This document shows positions 30,661-42,356 of a DNA stretch of 64,000 bases, one piece after another. Source of the stretch: Porphyra umbilicalis (Eukaryota; Rhodophyta; Bangiophyceae; Bangiales; Bangiaceae); NCBI GenBank assembly GCA_002049455.2, contig KV918877.1, forward strand, positions 151,670 to 215,669. The letters run 5' to 3'. The notes under the pieces were generated by a model, which was not told the DNA's origin, did no database searches, and saw nothing but the letters and a program-made list of their open reading frames with translations. Each line of letters begins with the position of its first letter. Position 1 is the first letter of the stretch. The translations under genes were made by a program, and so were the position numbers.

Positions 30661-33600
30661 CCTGCGGCGCGCACGCGGGCCAGAACGCCCTGAGCACGCC
30701 CCCCCAGGTTCCAACTGTGCTGCTGGCTCGACAAACCCAACAACCTTTGCTGCCAACGCAATGCGATCATGCTCACCGCCAGGCCCGCGTCAAAGCCCTC
30801 GACCAAAGCATCTGGCCATCGAGGCACCTTTCATGCTGGGAGCACCCAACGTAAGCGATACGATTGCGATGATCTCTCGTCCGTCAGACCAATGAAGACG
30901 CAACCCGCTTCATGCTCACCGGCCCCACGGCCCGCTCCACCAACAAACTGGATATGAACTCTGCAGACGCCATATGAAAGCATCATACAACAACAGACAC
31001 GACGGGGAACGCTCGAGAGACGCCTACGACCCGGACAAAGACGGCGAGGCGTCGCTTCCGAGAGTCGTGCATGATCGCAGGGCGCTACTTGACGTGGCCT
31101 GGCTACTGGGACCCTTCTGGGCAACATTACGTACGTGACCGTTCCCACAACCAATAGGATCACGTCCTTGGCTCGATTTGCGGGCCGGCACATTGAAATG
31201 CAACACACAATTTCAAGCGTGCTCACACATTTTAGTTTTGGCCATCCTGACAAGTACAGCCTTGTAACCTCGGCTGGACAAAATGGACAACTGAATTACG
31301 GACTTCATATAGTGGCCCCTCTGGAACTTAACGATGTCTACTGTTGTACAGTCTTGTCCCTTACTAAGGATCTTATCAACTCAGCCGACTCCGAACAGAG
31401 CCGCTCCCCAGACTAAGGCGGACTGGCGACCCAACAAGGGCCTGCATGGGAAGGATGTATGTTCCAATGACCCAGTACTTGGAGAGTATCCGTGTGCTCT
31501 GGCCGAGTGGTAGATGCCGGACGTGGAAGGGTGGCTAGAATACAAATGAATGAAAAGAACAAACTGTGAGCCTTTCGTTCCTGGATAGCGGTCAAAGAGC
31601 AACGTGGAGGTCCTCGCAGCCTGTTAGATGTGTACACCACGAGAGCTCTGCGCTGCACGGAAAAGACTCATGCAGAATGGGTGCTGGGTGTCTATGTAGC
31701 TGCGAAGCGAACAGGAGATTATGCTTTTTGTCGATGGTCTGAGACGGCACAGTCTGGCAGCATGACCGCAGGGAGGGAATGCACCTTTGGGCTCATTATT
31801 CATGCTGGGAGGGCCGGGAGTCAGTGGTCGCTTCGTGTAGTCGCGACAGATGGTCTGAGACGGCGCCGTCTGACAGCATGACCGCAGGGAGGGAATGCAC
31901 CTTTGGGCTCATACTTCATGCCGGGAGGGCCGGGCGTAAGTGGACGCTTCGTGTAGTTGCGAAAATTAGGAAAGCGTGCACCAGCGCAACGGGCCCAAAA
32001 CCGACGTCAAAAGCACGTCTGCTTCTGCGTGTTTTGGGACAAACAAATAATCTGCAAACCGCCCTGGGGCTCTGTCAGGGCTGCTTTTTTCCAGAATGGA
32101 CGCCAAAATCATCTGTTCGCCGGGATAGATGCATCTCCACTCGTAAAATGAGAGACACAGCATAAGACATATACACTTCACCCTTCCAGAAAGAGAGAGA
32201 GACGGAGAAGCATCCATGGCCCTGCTACCAGGCGCAGTGTGTGGAGTGAGGAACGATTCCTGTTCTCGCAAACACTAATATGCAAGGACCTCGCATGGGA
32301 TGGCCTCTGAGAGCCTGACAAGGGGGATCGATCTGTTTTTTGCACAGGAATTCCGGTTTTTGAAACAGGAACACGGGCCACCAAGAGACTCAAAACAGGC
32401 AAGAACATACGTGCTTTGGTCGACTGTTCTGGGCTCGCTGCGCAGATGCCTCTAAAAAACGAAGAGCGAGAATGATGTTATTTCATTTGAAAACGGCGAA
32501 AAGAAAATGGAAAAAGTGCCTTGACATGCAGTGAAAATGGGAAGAAAATGGATGAGCTCTGGAAGATTGTGTGCCGTGTCCGAAGCGGATAATCGTGCGG
32601 CTCAGAGCGGTCTCCCGTGCACGTGACTTGTCTGACAATCGGCTGTCATCATGCGAGGCGCACCGAGGCGGTCAACGACAGCCTTTTGCTGATCCCCGAA
32701 TTTGTCCTGGGGGACAGAGACAGAGACTGACTGTGAATAAGAGCACTCTACTAGTCTAAGATGAAAGTAAGAAAGAATCGAAGCCAATAGAAAGCCCGCA
32801 TTCGGTGCCAGGACCTTGCATCCAGCAGAACTCACTGTTCGTTGCCGCTTGACCCGCTTTTGTTGACACGGAGCAAGCTGCTCACGCGAGATCACGAGGT
32901 TTTATACTGTCTCCTTGCCAGAAGAGCAGAAATAAAAGGAGCTGATGTTGACTTTGAGGCTGCATGGGCACATGTAAGCAATCAGGAGCATCCAGTCAGT
33001 CCCAGGGGCGCTGATTCGTGAAGAAAATTCGTCCGCAAGACAGTCTCTGTCCACCAGGACACAATTCGGGGATCACCAATACCGTCAGTCATTCGGCGCA
33101 CGTGACAATCAGTAACGTTTGGACAGGAATTCTTCCCGGTTTCTGAAACGGGGTGCGTGCATGGTATGGGGGCCGTAAGAACCAACATTTTTGGCGGCGG
33201 GAGAGTACCCATATCCACGGCCGAGGCGACCACAGGGACGCTACCACCGCCCATCGCCGTGACCACCCCGAGCGCCAACGACTGGCGGTAGCGGTGGCGG
33301 CTGTGTGGGGGGCGCTCCTCCGAAGAAGGCGACAGCCAGTGTTGGGGCCGACAGAAGCGTCGTCAGTGCCTAAAGAGCCGCGTCGACGGAGTCGTCGATG
33401 CTCTGAAAGACACGCGCTTGCCACACACGCTCCCGTCGTGGCCTGTACCCGCGGGCCGATCGCACACAACAGCGACCAAGAATGGTGACCGGCGCGGCCG
33501 CCTACGAGGCCTTCCACCGCCGGCCGCCCGCGCGCCTGCACTCTGCCCTCGACTGACCAGTCGCTCGCCAGGCAAGCACCCGCCACCGAGACGGGGCGGC

Positions 33601-33961
33601 ACGGGCCACCGACCGCCGCCTCGGCGGCACCACGGCACCTCCCCGCAATCCCCGCCCCACGGACGCGCACTAATTCCGACACGAGGAGCCCTTCAATTGG
33701 GGAGGTCCCCACACAGCGGCAGCCACAGGTCGGTGCCGCCTCCATGGCGCCACGCGTAGTCGTGCGCTCGCCAACGGGGGTACGACCGCGGCAGCTAGAG
33801 CGCCCGATTTCGGCCCTGTGGCCGAGGCATCCCCGCGTGGATATTAAAAAACATCTCGCGCTCGTCAACATGTTCGGCTTGAATGCGCCGAATGAGCCCG
33901 TTTCGGTTCGGAAGTCTCTTGTGTGCGGGATCGCACGGTCGGTCGGATTGGGTCTAAAATT
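30661..33961. other. No supported gene; intergenic
   Basis: Balanced base composition and only short random-looking ORFs. The only structure seen is the 116-bp duplication at 31736. Confidence 0.4.
31736..31967 (+). repeat. 116-bp tandem duplication
   Basis: GGTCTGAGACGGC begins at 31736 and 31852; both copies continue GCATGACCGCAGGGAGGGAA and CTTCGTGTAGT. About 90% alike by eye. Confidence 0.75.
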
Positions 33962-34670
33962 ATTCCAGGCACGTGCGTGCAATACCCTGGCCTTCAGGGC
34001 GGTGGCGCGCTCGGCGACGCATCAACACGGGGCACGCCGGCCCGCCCCATGGCCGCGAGTGCGCACGGGGGCATGTACAGCCACGTTGCCGTGGCGGGGG
34101 GCACGCGGGGTGGGGAAAGGGATGCCGCCGCCGCCACGACAGCGGCGGCGGCCCGCCGGCGTCGCGCGACACCCACCAGAGGGGCCGTCACTCCGCCGCG
34201 CAGCGCACCTGCGCACGGCTGGCGGGGCGGCCGACACGGCGCACGGGCGGGCGGGTAGGACAGACCGCCGCGCGACGGGGCGCCTCTAACCGCGCCGCTC
34301 GATGGCGTCAGAAATTGCCGACGAGCCGCCGCTACAGAAGCTGGCGCGCAGGCACGATCACCCGCGGGTCATCGTGGGCGGGTCGAACCCCGGAAGTCGC
34401 CGCGCGCGGTCGCCGCGCGGAACTCGGGGCGGTGGGGGGGGGCCACGGGGCAGGCGCCCTGTGACCCCTGTGGCAGGACAGTCCATCTCAGCCACTTAAC
34501 TCTATTCGCTTTTAGCGTCATTGCGACCCTTCCAACGCTGGCACGCTCTCAGATCCCTGAGGACACGAATGCAGGATGCCACCTCTGAAATGCACAGCAA
34601 GTCCCTTGATCTAAGTATATCAGTGCATCACTACACTTTGAGAGCACCCTGTCCTGAAGGCCAGGGAATT
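33962..34670 (+). repeat. Dispersed 0.7-kb repeat, copy B (uninterrupted)
   Basis: Same ends as copy A (ATTCCAGGCACGTGCGTGCA; AAGGCCAGGGAATT) with no insertion, 709 bp. It is the best reference copy in the window. The interior is GC-rich with (GCC)n runs; several open frames cross it but none is protein-like. Confidence 0.7.
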
Positions 34671-37600
34671 AGCGTGGTCGGGGTGTGATTGGAACAAAGC
34701 GCTCTCATTGGCCGTCACGTGTCTGAGCACGCGGCGAAGGCGCCGCGTAGACTGGGCTTCATCGGCGACCGCTGCCAATCGACCGCTTCCATCTGACCGC
34801 CACTGGCATCGTTTGTGCTCGGCCATCGCGCTCAACACCCATTTTCCACCACCATCCCCACCACTCGCTCAACCACCGTCATTTCCACCATCCTTACCGC
34901 TTGGTGACCCCCAAACCCGGGGACCTGGGGACTGGTGAGCGTTTCCCCCTGAAACAGCGATGAGACCATTATCAGCGGACTGCCTCCAGCCTACACTGCC
35001 GGCGCTCGACGCCGGACCACGGCGGCGGAGGTGAAGGCGGCAGCAGGGGAGGAGGGGGGGGGGCGGGGAGGGAGACGTGGCGGATGGGGGGGGGGTGGGC
35101 AGACTGAATTGGTCGTTTGGATTCTGGGCGGAGGCGGTGGGCTTGATCGGGGGGACGGGGAAGGCGCGGTTGCCGAGGTGGCTGCGCCGGAGAGGCATTA
35201 CACCCCCGCCGACGACGTCGCCGACGACGCCGGCCTCTCGGTCCCAGAGGTGGAGAAGGACGCTGGAAAGAGCTTCCTTTCATGCTGGTAGCGTGCGACG
35301 TGGCCGGGAGTGGGCTGAGGCGAGGGGGGGCGGGAGGTGCCGGGGGGGGAGGCGAGGGAGGAGGTAGGCGAAGTGGGGGGGAGGCCAGGGGGGGGGTGAA
35401 TGCTGGGAAGGCGGGGGGGGACGGCGAGCGTGGGGGTGTTGGGGACGGATAGAGGATATGCTGCGTCAATCGGAGGCGACTATGGGATCGGACGCCGCTA
35501 GTCTGGCGGTCCCCATGCCAGCCCGATTTCTTACAGCTGCATCAATGACCCATTCCTCCTGAGTGGGCTGGCCGAACGTGCCAATCAGGGGGCGGGCCGC
35601 GGAGATGGCCCGTGTCCGTGCACCCAATTTGAAATTCACCCACCTGGGAGCCGCCCCCGGCCTTCTCATTGGGCACCCGTGCTCATGTATAGATGTACTG
35701 GGTAATGTACCGAAGCATCTCCGGAGGACGGAAAGACCCACGGGCGGCCACAGGTGAGAGACGTGTGTGGGCTGGGTGCGTCTATCCTGGCCGATCGAGC
35801 CGTCCCTGCAAAATAGTTTGCGGCGGCGCGACATGGGGCTGTCGATGGCTCTCGCAGCATACTTGAGGGCACCCGCCGCCACCCGCCACCGCCCCGATCC
35901 AACCAGCAGTGCGCCCGCGTTCGCCAAGTCACATAGAGCAACTGCTGCTCGTAGGCACGCCGAGCAAGGGTGTGCCTGCGCTCTCGGGGGGGGCCGCTCC
36001 CGCCTCTCCCGCAACCCTCACCTTTCCACCCACGCCTCTTTCTCTTAGATTCCCCTCCTCCATAGCCCACTTCCAGCTATGGCGCTCTTGTAGCTGGTGT
36101 GTGGACCAGCGGCATGTGTGTCTGCACACTTCCGGCACCTGCCCCCCCCCTCCCCCCCCCCCGCCTGGGGCTTTCTGCGGCTTCTGCTCGTTGGCTGCCA
36201 CGCACCACGTGGTAGTGCTTCCTGTATCTCTTCGTTTTGAGTGGCCTGCCTGCGTCCTTCCGTGTCGCCTGCCGTCGTCGGTCGTCGGTTGCCGCCGGTT
36301 GCCTCCGGCCACTCCCCACTGTGGTTTGCGGTCACCTCTGCTTTGCACTTCACTCTCTCTCTGCACGCATGCTCTTTCGTCCACCCCACACCCTACATCC
36401 TGCTCCCGCCGTATGCGAATTCGGGGGCACATCCACGCCCGCGGCCAAGTGCCCGAGTTGCCGGGGTGCTCGTGCAGGGCAGAGGGGGTGAGCGCGGGTG
36501 GGCGGGGGTGGCGGACCAAGTACCAACTCAGGCCCGCCCGCGCAGACTGCTGCTCTGCACTGCCGTTGCACGTGCGTGGGGCCGGGAGTCACCCCCCTTC
36601 CCCGAGCACAGGCACCTCAGGTGAGTCGCTCATTTTGAGCTCTGTGGTTTTGGTCGTGGCGACTAGTCGCCGTGCCGTAACGAAGTCAAATGCTCTGTTG
36701 TCCTGTTCCTCGAAAAACCTACTCGTTGTTCTTGGTATGTATTGCTGATGTCCCAATTTTTTCCTCTCCGGACAAGAACAACAGTGCTCATGTACAACTC
36801 TGAGGACTCCGAAGTACGGAATTACTGTCAATAAGGACGAGTTCAAAGTACATCTGAGGACAGACTGTTCGAAAGCTGTGTCGGCTTTGGATAATTGTAT
36901 CATGGCCGGTGCCTTCATGCCCCAGCAACGCTCGATTTGGTTGGAATTCCGCTCCGAAAGTCTGAAGGAGAACGCTCGGAGCTAGACAGTTGCGCACCTC
37001 TCGTCCCGACCTTCGCATCTCAGCTGATTATCCGCGGATCGGTCGGTCTGGCTCTCCTGGTGGGACAATTCGCACCTCTGGGCGTGGAACCGACTGTGGA
37101 TCGCCGCGGACCGCCCGCGATCCCCGAGAAACGTCAGGAAGCAGCCGGGCCCGACTGGCCTCCTTGGGTGTTGCGCAACAGTCCGGCGAACAGAACAGAC
37201 GCTCTTTACAGTTCTCTATCATCTGATTGGCTGCAACGCAAGAGCCTTGCACGAAAGATTCGAACGCTGGTTGGCCATGCGGTCCCGTCGACGCGCCTTC
37301 GTCTTCGTCGCCGACTTCAGCCTGATGCACGTTGCTAGGTGCGACACAGGGGTGATCGTGCTCGTGGTGCGGGAGCAGAGGGGGGAATGCAGCCTGCTTA
37401 AGGGGAGTCAATCCGAGGTGCGGGGAAGAAGACAATGCCTCTGCGCGTACTGTTTATTTGTAAAACATCCAAGCACACGCCATATTGGTACTCTGGCCCC
37501 TCGTCCCCGACCGCCGCCCCCCTCCGACGAAGCCTCCTCCGTGCTGTCAGGGAAAAAATACATGCGTGAAGGACGCCGCTGGGCTACGCCCTATGCTCCA

Positions 37601-39277
37601 CGCTGTATGGATGACAAGTAGGTGGGAGGCAAGCAGGGAGTATCGGGCGGGGACGGAGAGACACGTAGGAGGGCGCGATGCAGGCCCGCCACAGTACCGG
37701 ATCACACAACGAAGCACGGAGGATGTCACCCGGAAAATGCTTTAACAAAGGCAGAGCGATGCTGGCATGAACATTCAAAATCACCACGGGAGGCATCCAG
37801 CCCCTGCATCCCTGGTCATCACCCCACGCCCCTCACACCCCTCCAGCGTGACCTTCCCCCGACCCCCCGGCCACCCCTCTCAGAAACGGCTCACACATGG
37901 ACGCTCACGTACCCGAGAGATTGCCAGCACAGCACGGAGCACCGGCGCGAAGCGAGACGACGGTGGCGGGCACCACGACGACGGGCCGACGGTTCTGACC
38001 ACGGTCGTGGCCAACGGCCGGGGTGGCACCAACCGTTTTGATGGCTCAGACAATTTTACTTAACAGTCGGTTTTAGCATGAAAAGTGTGCGGAGAACCCC
38101 TTGTTATGTACGCAGTTAACAACATTTTCCAAAATTTCAAGAGCACTGTTGTTCTTGTCCGGAGAGGACAAAATTGAGACATCAGCAGCACATACACACA
38201 ACCGTTACCACATTCCTTCCGATCTTTTTTGCTACGCATGTGCTTCTTATACGGCCGTGCATATGCTGTTTCACGCAGTCTCCTGACTGCTGTCAAAGAT
38301 GTCGAGAAGCTGCCCAGGTCGTATCTCTCCCGTAATTACGTCTGCGGGCGTCTGTTACAGTATGGTGCCATCGCACGTCGTTTCTTTCGCCGCGTGCTGG
38401 CTCTTCTGTACACCATCCCCAACGTTGTCCTCGCCAGCACCCACCCGCTTTTTTTCTCTTGTTTCTCTGCTTGTTCCATCTGCCGCGTGCATCCCCGCCC
38501 AGAATCATCATACTCAGCCCATCTCCCTTGACCATCTTTGCCGAGGACGGTGTGCGGACATGTCTATTTGCCTCAGTCGTACGTCGGCATTGGTGGCCGT
38601 CCCCGTCCCCAAGTCAGCTCGTCTTTTCGGTTCGCACTGGTCGCGATGGTGTGTGCTGCACCCGCCACTTCCGGCGGTTCGGCGCGATTGTGAGGCTATT
38701 GCGTGCGACGGCCGTGGTCAGTTCAGTCTGTCGATATACACACTATCGCTGCGACTTTGTTCTACTCTATCTTGGCGTTTGTCGTGTACCCGAGTGTGGT
38801 GCATGCATGTGAAACCGACCACGCCGCAGACCAGCGGCAACGACCAATATTGGGAACAAAAGCCGCCTTGTCTCGTCGCGCCAGCCCGAACGCCCACGTT
38901 GTATCCATCAATTCGGTGTCGTCTTTTGCACAATGATATCAATCCTCTCTGTCAACGTCGTGCCTCCGTTCTGCAGTGCGCCGCCCTCTTCTGGTGTCTT
39001 GATATTTGTATGTCTTTAGCATTGGTCTATTGTCCTCACCCCCCCCCCCGTGTGACAATAGATTCCCCTCTCCAGGCTTCGGAGGCACAAGCAGTCAGTC
39101 GCCCGCCGCTACCATGCCGCCCAACGGCTATCCCCTCCAAAGTCAGCGGGTGGCAAACGCGGCAGCCGCTCGCCGACCGTCACCTCCCAGCCCAAAGAGT
39201 GCGTCACCTGTGTCACAGACTATTGCGCAAGCCACCTACACTAACCATGGACGCCGGGCGTCCATTGAATCTCCTCA
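34671..39277. other. No supported gene; low-complexity and intergenic DNA
   Basis: From 35.03 to 35.46 kb the plus strand is strongly G-rich (runs of 7-10 G) and could form G-quadruplexes. The rest is mixed sequence with short ORFs of random composition. An ATG with good context (ACCATGCCG, 39114) lies near the right end and might start the gene interrupted by the retrotransposon, through an intron I could not place. Confidence 0.35.
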
Positions 39278-40080
39278 TTGGTCTCGCCGGCACGCACAGC
39301 AGCAAGCACCCGTGCCGCGCCCCAGTGTGATGGTCGCATCGTTACTCAGCCCTTGCCCCTTACAGTGGTTCAGGCACCATCTAGGGGGGCTGCAGTACGC
39401 GGGGTGCACGCAAGTACTGGCCGTGTCCTCCAAGCATCCACGATAGTTGGCATCGGATACGCCGAAGCGGCACACGCGGGTGCTGTTGCGAGCACGCTGT
39501 CGCTCTGCGCGCCTTCGGTATCAGGCCGGGATGACTCTGCGCCCTCTCCGCTGCCACCCCAAGGTCCGAGCGTGCTCGTGTCGGTGGAATCCCTGAAGAT
39601 GGTTGGGGCCGGTGGCGCCACGTCTCTTCCACGTGTCCCCCCAACGTGGTCAGTGCCTAAGCAGGATGGCGGAACGACCCCGACCCCGCCTCTCCGTTCT
39701 CTCGTGGTTGCCCCCGTGGTGCACGTGCACGGGGTCATGCAGGGGGACGTGACAGCCGTTATTTCGGCGGGGTACGAGTACTGCTTCGATGCCGAGCATT
39801 CGCTGACGCCGTGCAACCTTGTGGGGCGGCTCTTTTTGAGAGCCGCTGCAGAAGCGAGCCGACTTATCCGCTTGGGTTGTCTCTCCGGGTGCGCCAACGA
39901 GGACATGTCCGCGGCCGGGGTGCCGAAGCAGCGGGTCGTGCCTCTGCCAACGGGGGCGCCGCCTCGTCGGACACCAGCGGAGCTGGCCAAGGACCTGGAA
40001 GCGTACCTACATGTCGTCACTCTCGGACATTACGCGAAAATGTTTGCGCTGTCGGAAAGCAACGTCGAGGCAGTGGTGAT
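39278..40080 (+). pseudogene. 5' part of a gene split by the retrotransposon (possible SAM-like domain)
   Basis: Open frame running to the 5' LTR. The N-terminal portion is Ser/Pro/Ala-rich. The C-terminal part reads VIVAPVV-like hydrophobic segments and then LAKDLEAYLHVVTLGHYAKM and FALSESNVEAVV, where the LTR begins. The pattern YL..V.LG.YA..F...N.....VL followed across the insertion by HLAETGQNATVV fits a SAM-type helical bundle, a weak inference. If the 5' copy of the target duplication is removed, the frame continues exactly into 48984-49235. No ATG is available in this frame at the beginning, so an upstream exon (perhaps from ATG 39114) is probable. Confidence 0.45.
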
Positions 40081-40474
40081 TGTAGCATATCTCTGCTCCC
40101 AATTGGCAATTAGCCACGAGTAGCCCCCTTGACTGGCCGAATCCACGGATGTGTGTGACTCGGCTTGTGGCACGCCCTTTGGGGGGTTACTTCCGCATTG
40201 TTTATTTTTTATTGCTTGCTTGCTTGCCTGTCTTATCTGTCTGCCGGCACTCATTACGATCGCTTGATCGGATGGTCGATCGACCAGTGCCGTTGTTTGT
40301 ATTAAACCACCGTGGGTCCGGGGTCGCCGACGTGGGCACCACCCGGCTCCCCATCGGATGCCCTTCAGCAAAAGGTCTTTCTTCCTCGCCGCGACGGCGA
40401 TAGAACTCGCTTTATTGCTTGGCTACGGTCGGTCTCAGTACACTGGTAATTGAACTAACGTTATTAATACCACA
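40081..40474 (+). repeat. 5' LTR
   Basis: TG...CA ends; an AT-rich TTGTTTATTTTTTATTGC segment could serve as the core promoter. 394 bp, the same length as the 3' LTR. Confidence 0.93.
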
Positions 40475-40476
40475 TT

Positions 40477-40494
40477 TGGTGGAGCAGCAGGGGA
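40477..40494 (+). promoter_or_regulatory. Putative primer-binding site
   Basis: Two bases after the LTR, TGGTGGAGCAGCAGGGG starts with the TGG complementary to a tRNA CCA end. The matching tRNA was not identified. Confidence 0.55.
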
Positions 40495-40704
40495 TACCCT
40501 CGCCTTCATCGTGCCTCGCGGCACGGTGTCCCCGAGAACTTTCTCGCTGCCTCGTGGCATTGTGATGGTGTCGATACGGTCGCTTGGCGCGCGCGGCGTA
40601 AGCCATCGACTTGTGGGCGTGGTGCCGGGGGCATCACGGTTGAGATCTCCGACGTTGGCGCGCAGGGCGTAAGCCAAGTCGGAACACTTTGTTCAGGTCC
40701 CAGT

Positions 40705-42351
40705 ATGTCTACTGGTGGTACCGGCGGCACTCGGCGAGCCAGAGACGGCAGGTTGCCATCTGGCTACCGGCCGCCGGGCGGGGGACAAGGCACTCCTGCC
40801 GCCTCCGCCGCCCCCACGGACGGTGCTCCAACTCCTCCCATCCCTGCGGATCAAGCCGCCTCTGGGCAGATGCAGGTGGTGGAGAGCCTGAAGGCGGCCG
40901 TTGAAGCACTTCAGCGACGCCTAACGGCCCAAGAACAGACTAACGAGTCTCTGGCGCGAGCCACTGACAAGTTGGTCGACGACGTCGAGGCCCTGCGCAA
41001 GGTTGACTCCCATGAGGAGGAACGCCGTGTGGCTAAGTCTCGCCGCCAGTCGGGCGACAAGACCAAGGACGTCAAGAAGACGAGCAAGGTGATTAAGGAC
41101 AAGTCCGTCCGCAAGGACGCTCCGGCTAACGCCGCGCTTTCCTCATCTTCCGACGATTCCGCTTCTGGGTCAAGCCCGACGTCGTCAGACGACGACAACC
41201 CCGACGCGACGGACACGTCCTCTTCGGACGATGGCCACGGGCCCCCACACCCGCCGTCGCCCCCAAGTGGGTCCTCGCCGAGCGACAGCTCGAGCGAGTC
41301 GGACGCGGCCGCGCGCAAGCGCCCCACGCCCCCCACCAAACGGAAGGAGCGACTTGAAAAAGCCGATAGGATCAAGGTGATCCGCCCGGCTAATAGCCGC
41401 TTCAAGGCACTCCTGGACTACAGGACGTACTTCCTGATCCGCCGTCAACTGATGTATACGCCTAAAGAGGCACAGCGGTCGCACCGTCTCAACAAACGCT
41501 TGGACGGAGCGTTTCATGGGCAACAGCCATTCACGGGAGGCCTGCCCTTGGGCATCTTCACGTTCCTGACGACCTTTCGCCGCGCATGCGACGCGGCTGG
41601 GCTGACGCATGGTCAAGCCCTTCCGCTTATGGTCTTTCGACTAGCCGGCAACGCCAAGATGGCCTTCTCCTGCGCGCTGAACAGCACCCTCGGACGTAAG
41701 CGTTACGCCATCCGTACCTACGGAGATGCCGTCAACTGGCTTCTTTCGAAGTATGCGCCACACGCAACCATGGCTAACGCCTATCAACACATCATTACGA
41801 TGAAGCAAAAAGACAACGAGGCGCCCACGGCCTTTGGTCATCGCTTGGAAACGCAATGCGACCTCCTGAACGGTTTGTTCGACATCCAAGACGTTAAGGA
41901 CGTCTTCATCACTGGTCTTTCGGACCTTGTGCAAGCGCACGTCCGGGTACTGAACGACCAGTTCCCCGACCGAACCCTGTCCGAGACGGTCGCCACCGCA
42001 CAGATGGACTGGGACGGCACCAACAAGTTGCGTTTGCAACTCAAGATTACCCGCCCAACGGCGATCAAAGTCGCTTGCGCGACACAAGACCAGCGGACGA
42101 CGACGGAACGACCGTTCACACCGGTTCGCACCCCGCCGCCCCCTCGGGCCGCCGTCCCTCAAGCCAATCGGGCTGACATCTGTTACAACTGTAACAAGCC
42201 GGGGAACTTCGCCGCACAGTGTGCCGAGCCTTATCGCCCTCGTGAGCGTCGGCAACCGCCTATCGGCGTTCATGCCCTTACCGACGGTAACGTCGAGGAA
42301 GACGAAGTCGAGCATCCGGCCGACGCCGTGGACGACTCGAAAAACGTCTAG
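40705..42351 (+). CDS. gag: Gag polyprotein
   Basis: 548 codons from ATG 40705. Residues ~50-105 are a predicted coiled coil (VVESLKAAVEALQRRLTAQE). Then come a Lys-rich and a Ser/Asp-rich linker, and a retrotransposon-gag (capsid-like) domain at ~225-450, with FRLAGNAKMAF and YQHIITMKQKDNEAPTAFGH typical of the Ty3 family. A single nucleocapsid knuckle starts at C493: CYNCNKPGNFAAQC. The expected His of the CCHC knuckle is Asn, so the zinc site is altered. The stop at 42349-42351 is followed by pol in the -1 frame. Gag would assemble the virus-like particle that packages the RNA. Confidence 0.92.
   Translation: MSTGGTGGTRRARDGRLPSGYRPPGGGQGTPAASAAPTDGAPTPPIPADQAASGQMQVVESLKAAVEALQRRLTAQEQTNESLARATDKLVDDVEALRKVDSHEEERRVAKSRRQSGDKTKDVKKTSKVIKDKSVRKDAPANAALSSSSDDSASGSSPTSSDDDNPDATDTSSSDDGHGPPHPPSPPSGSSPSDSSSESDAAARKRPTPPTKRKERLEKADRIKVIRPANSRFKALLDYRTYFLIRRQLMYTPKEAQRSHRLNKRLDGAFHGQQPFTGGLPLGIFTFLTTFRRACDAAGLTHGQALPLMVFRLAGNAKMAFSCALNSTLGRKRYAIRTYGDAVNWLLSKYAPHATMANAYQHIITMKQKDNEAPTAFGHRLETQCDLLNGLFDIQDVKDVFITGLSDLVQAHVRVLNDQFPDRTLSETVATAQMDWDGTNKLRLQLKITRPTAIKVACATQDQRTTTERPFTPVRTPPPPRAAVPQANRADICYNCNKPGNFAAQCAEPYRPRERRQPPIGVHALTDGNVEEDEVEHPADAVDDSKNV
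42340..42351 (+). promoter_or_regulatory. Candidate -1 frameshift site before the gag stop
   Basis: In the gag frame the codons are AAA AAC GTC TAG; with the preceding base the heptamer is GAAAAAC, one base from the classical A AAA AAC slippery site. Pol lies in the -1 frame and is open across this point. No downstream pseudoknot was assessed. Confidence 0.4.
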
Positions 42352-42356
42352 GCCGG

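Noticed and set aside
38299-39330. 343-codon plus-strand frame
   Set aside because: Cys/Ser/Pro-rich, random-looking translation, no domain, two other frames also open.
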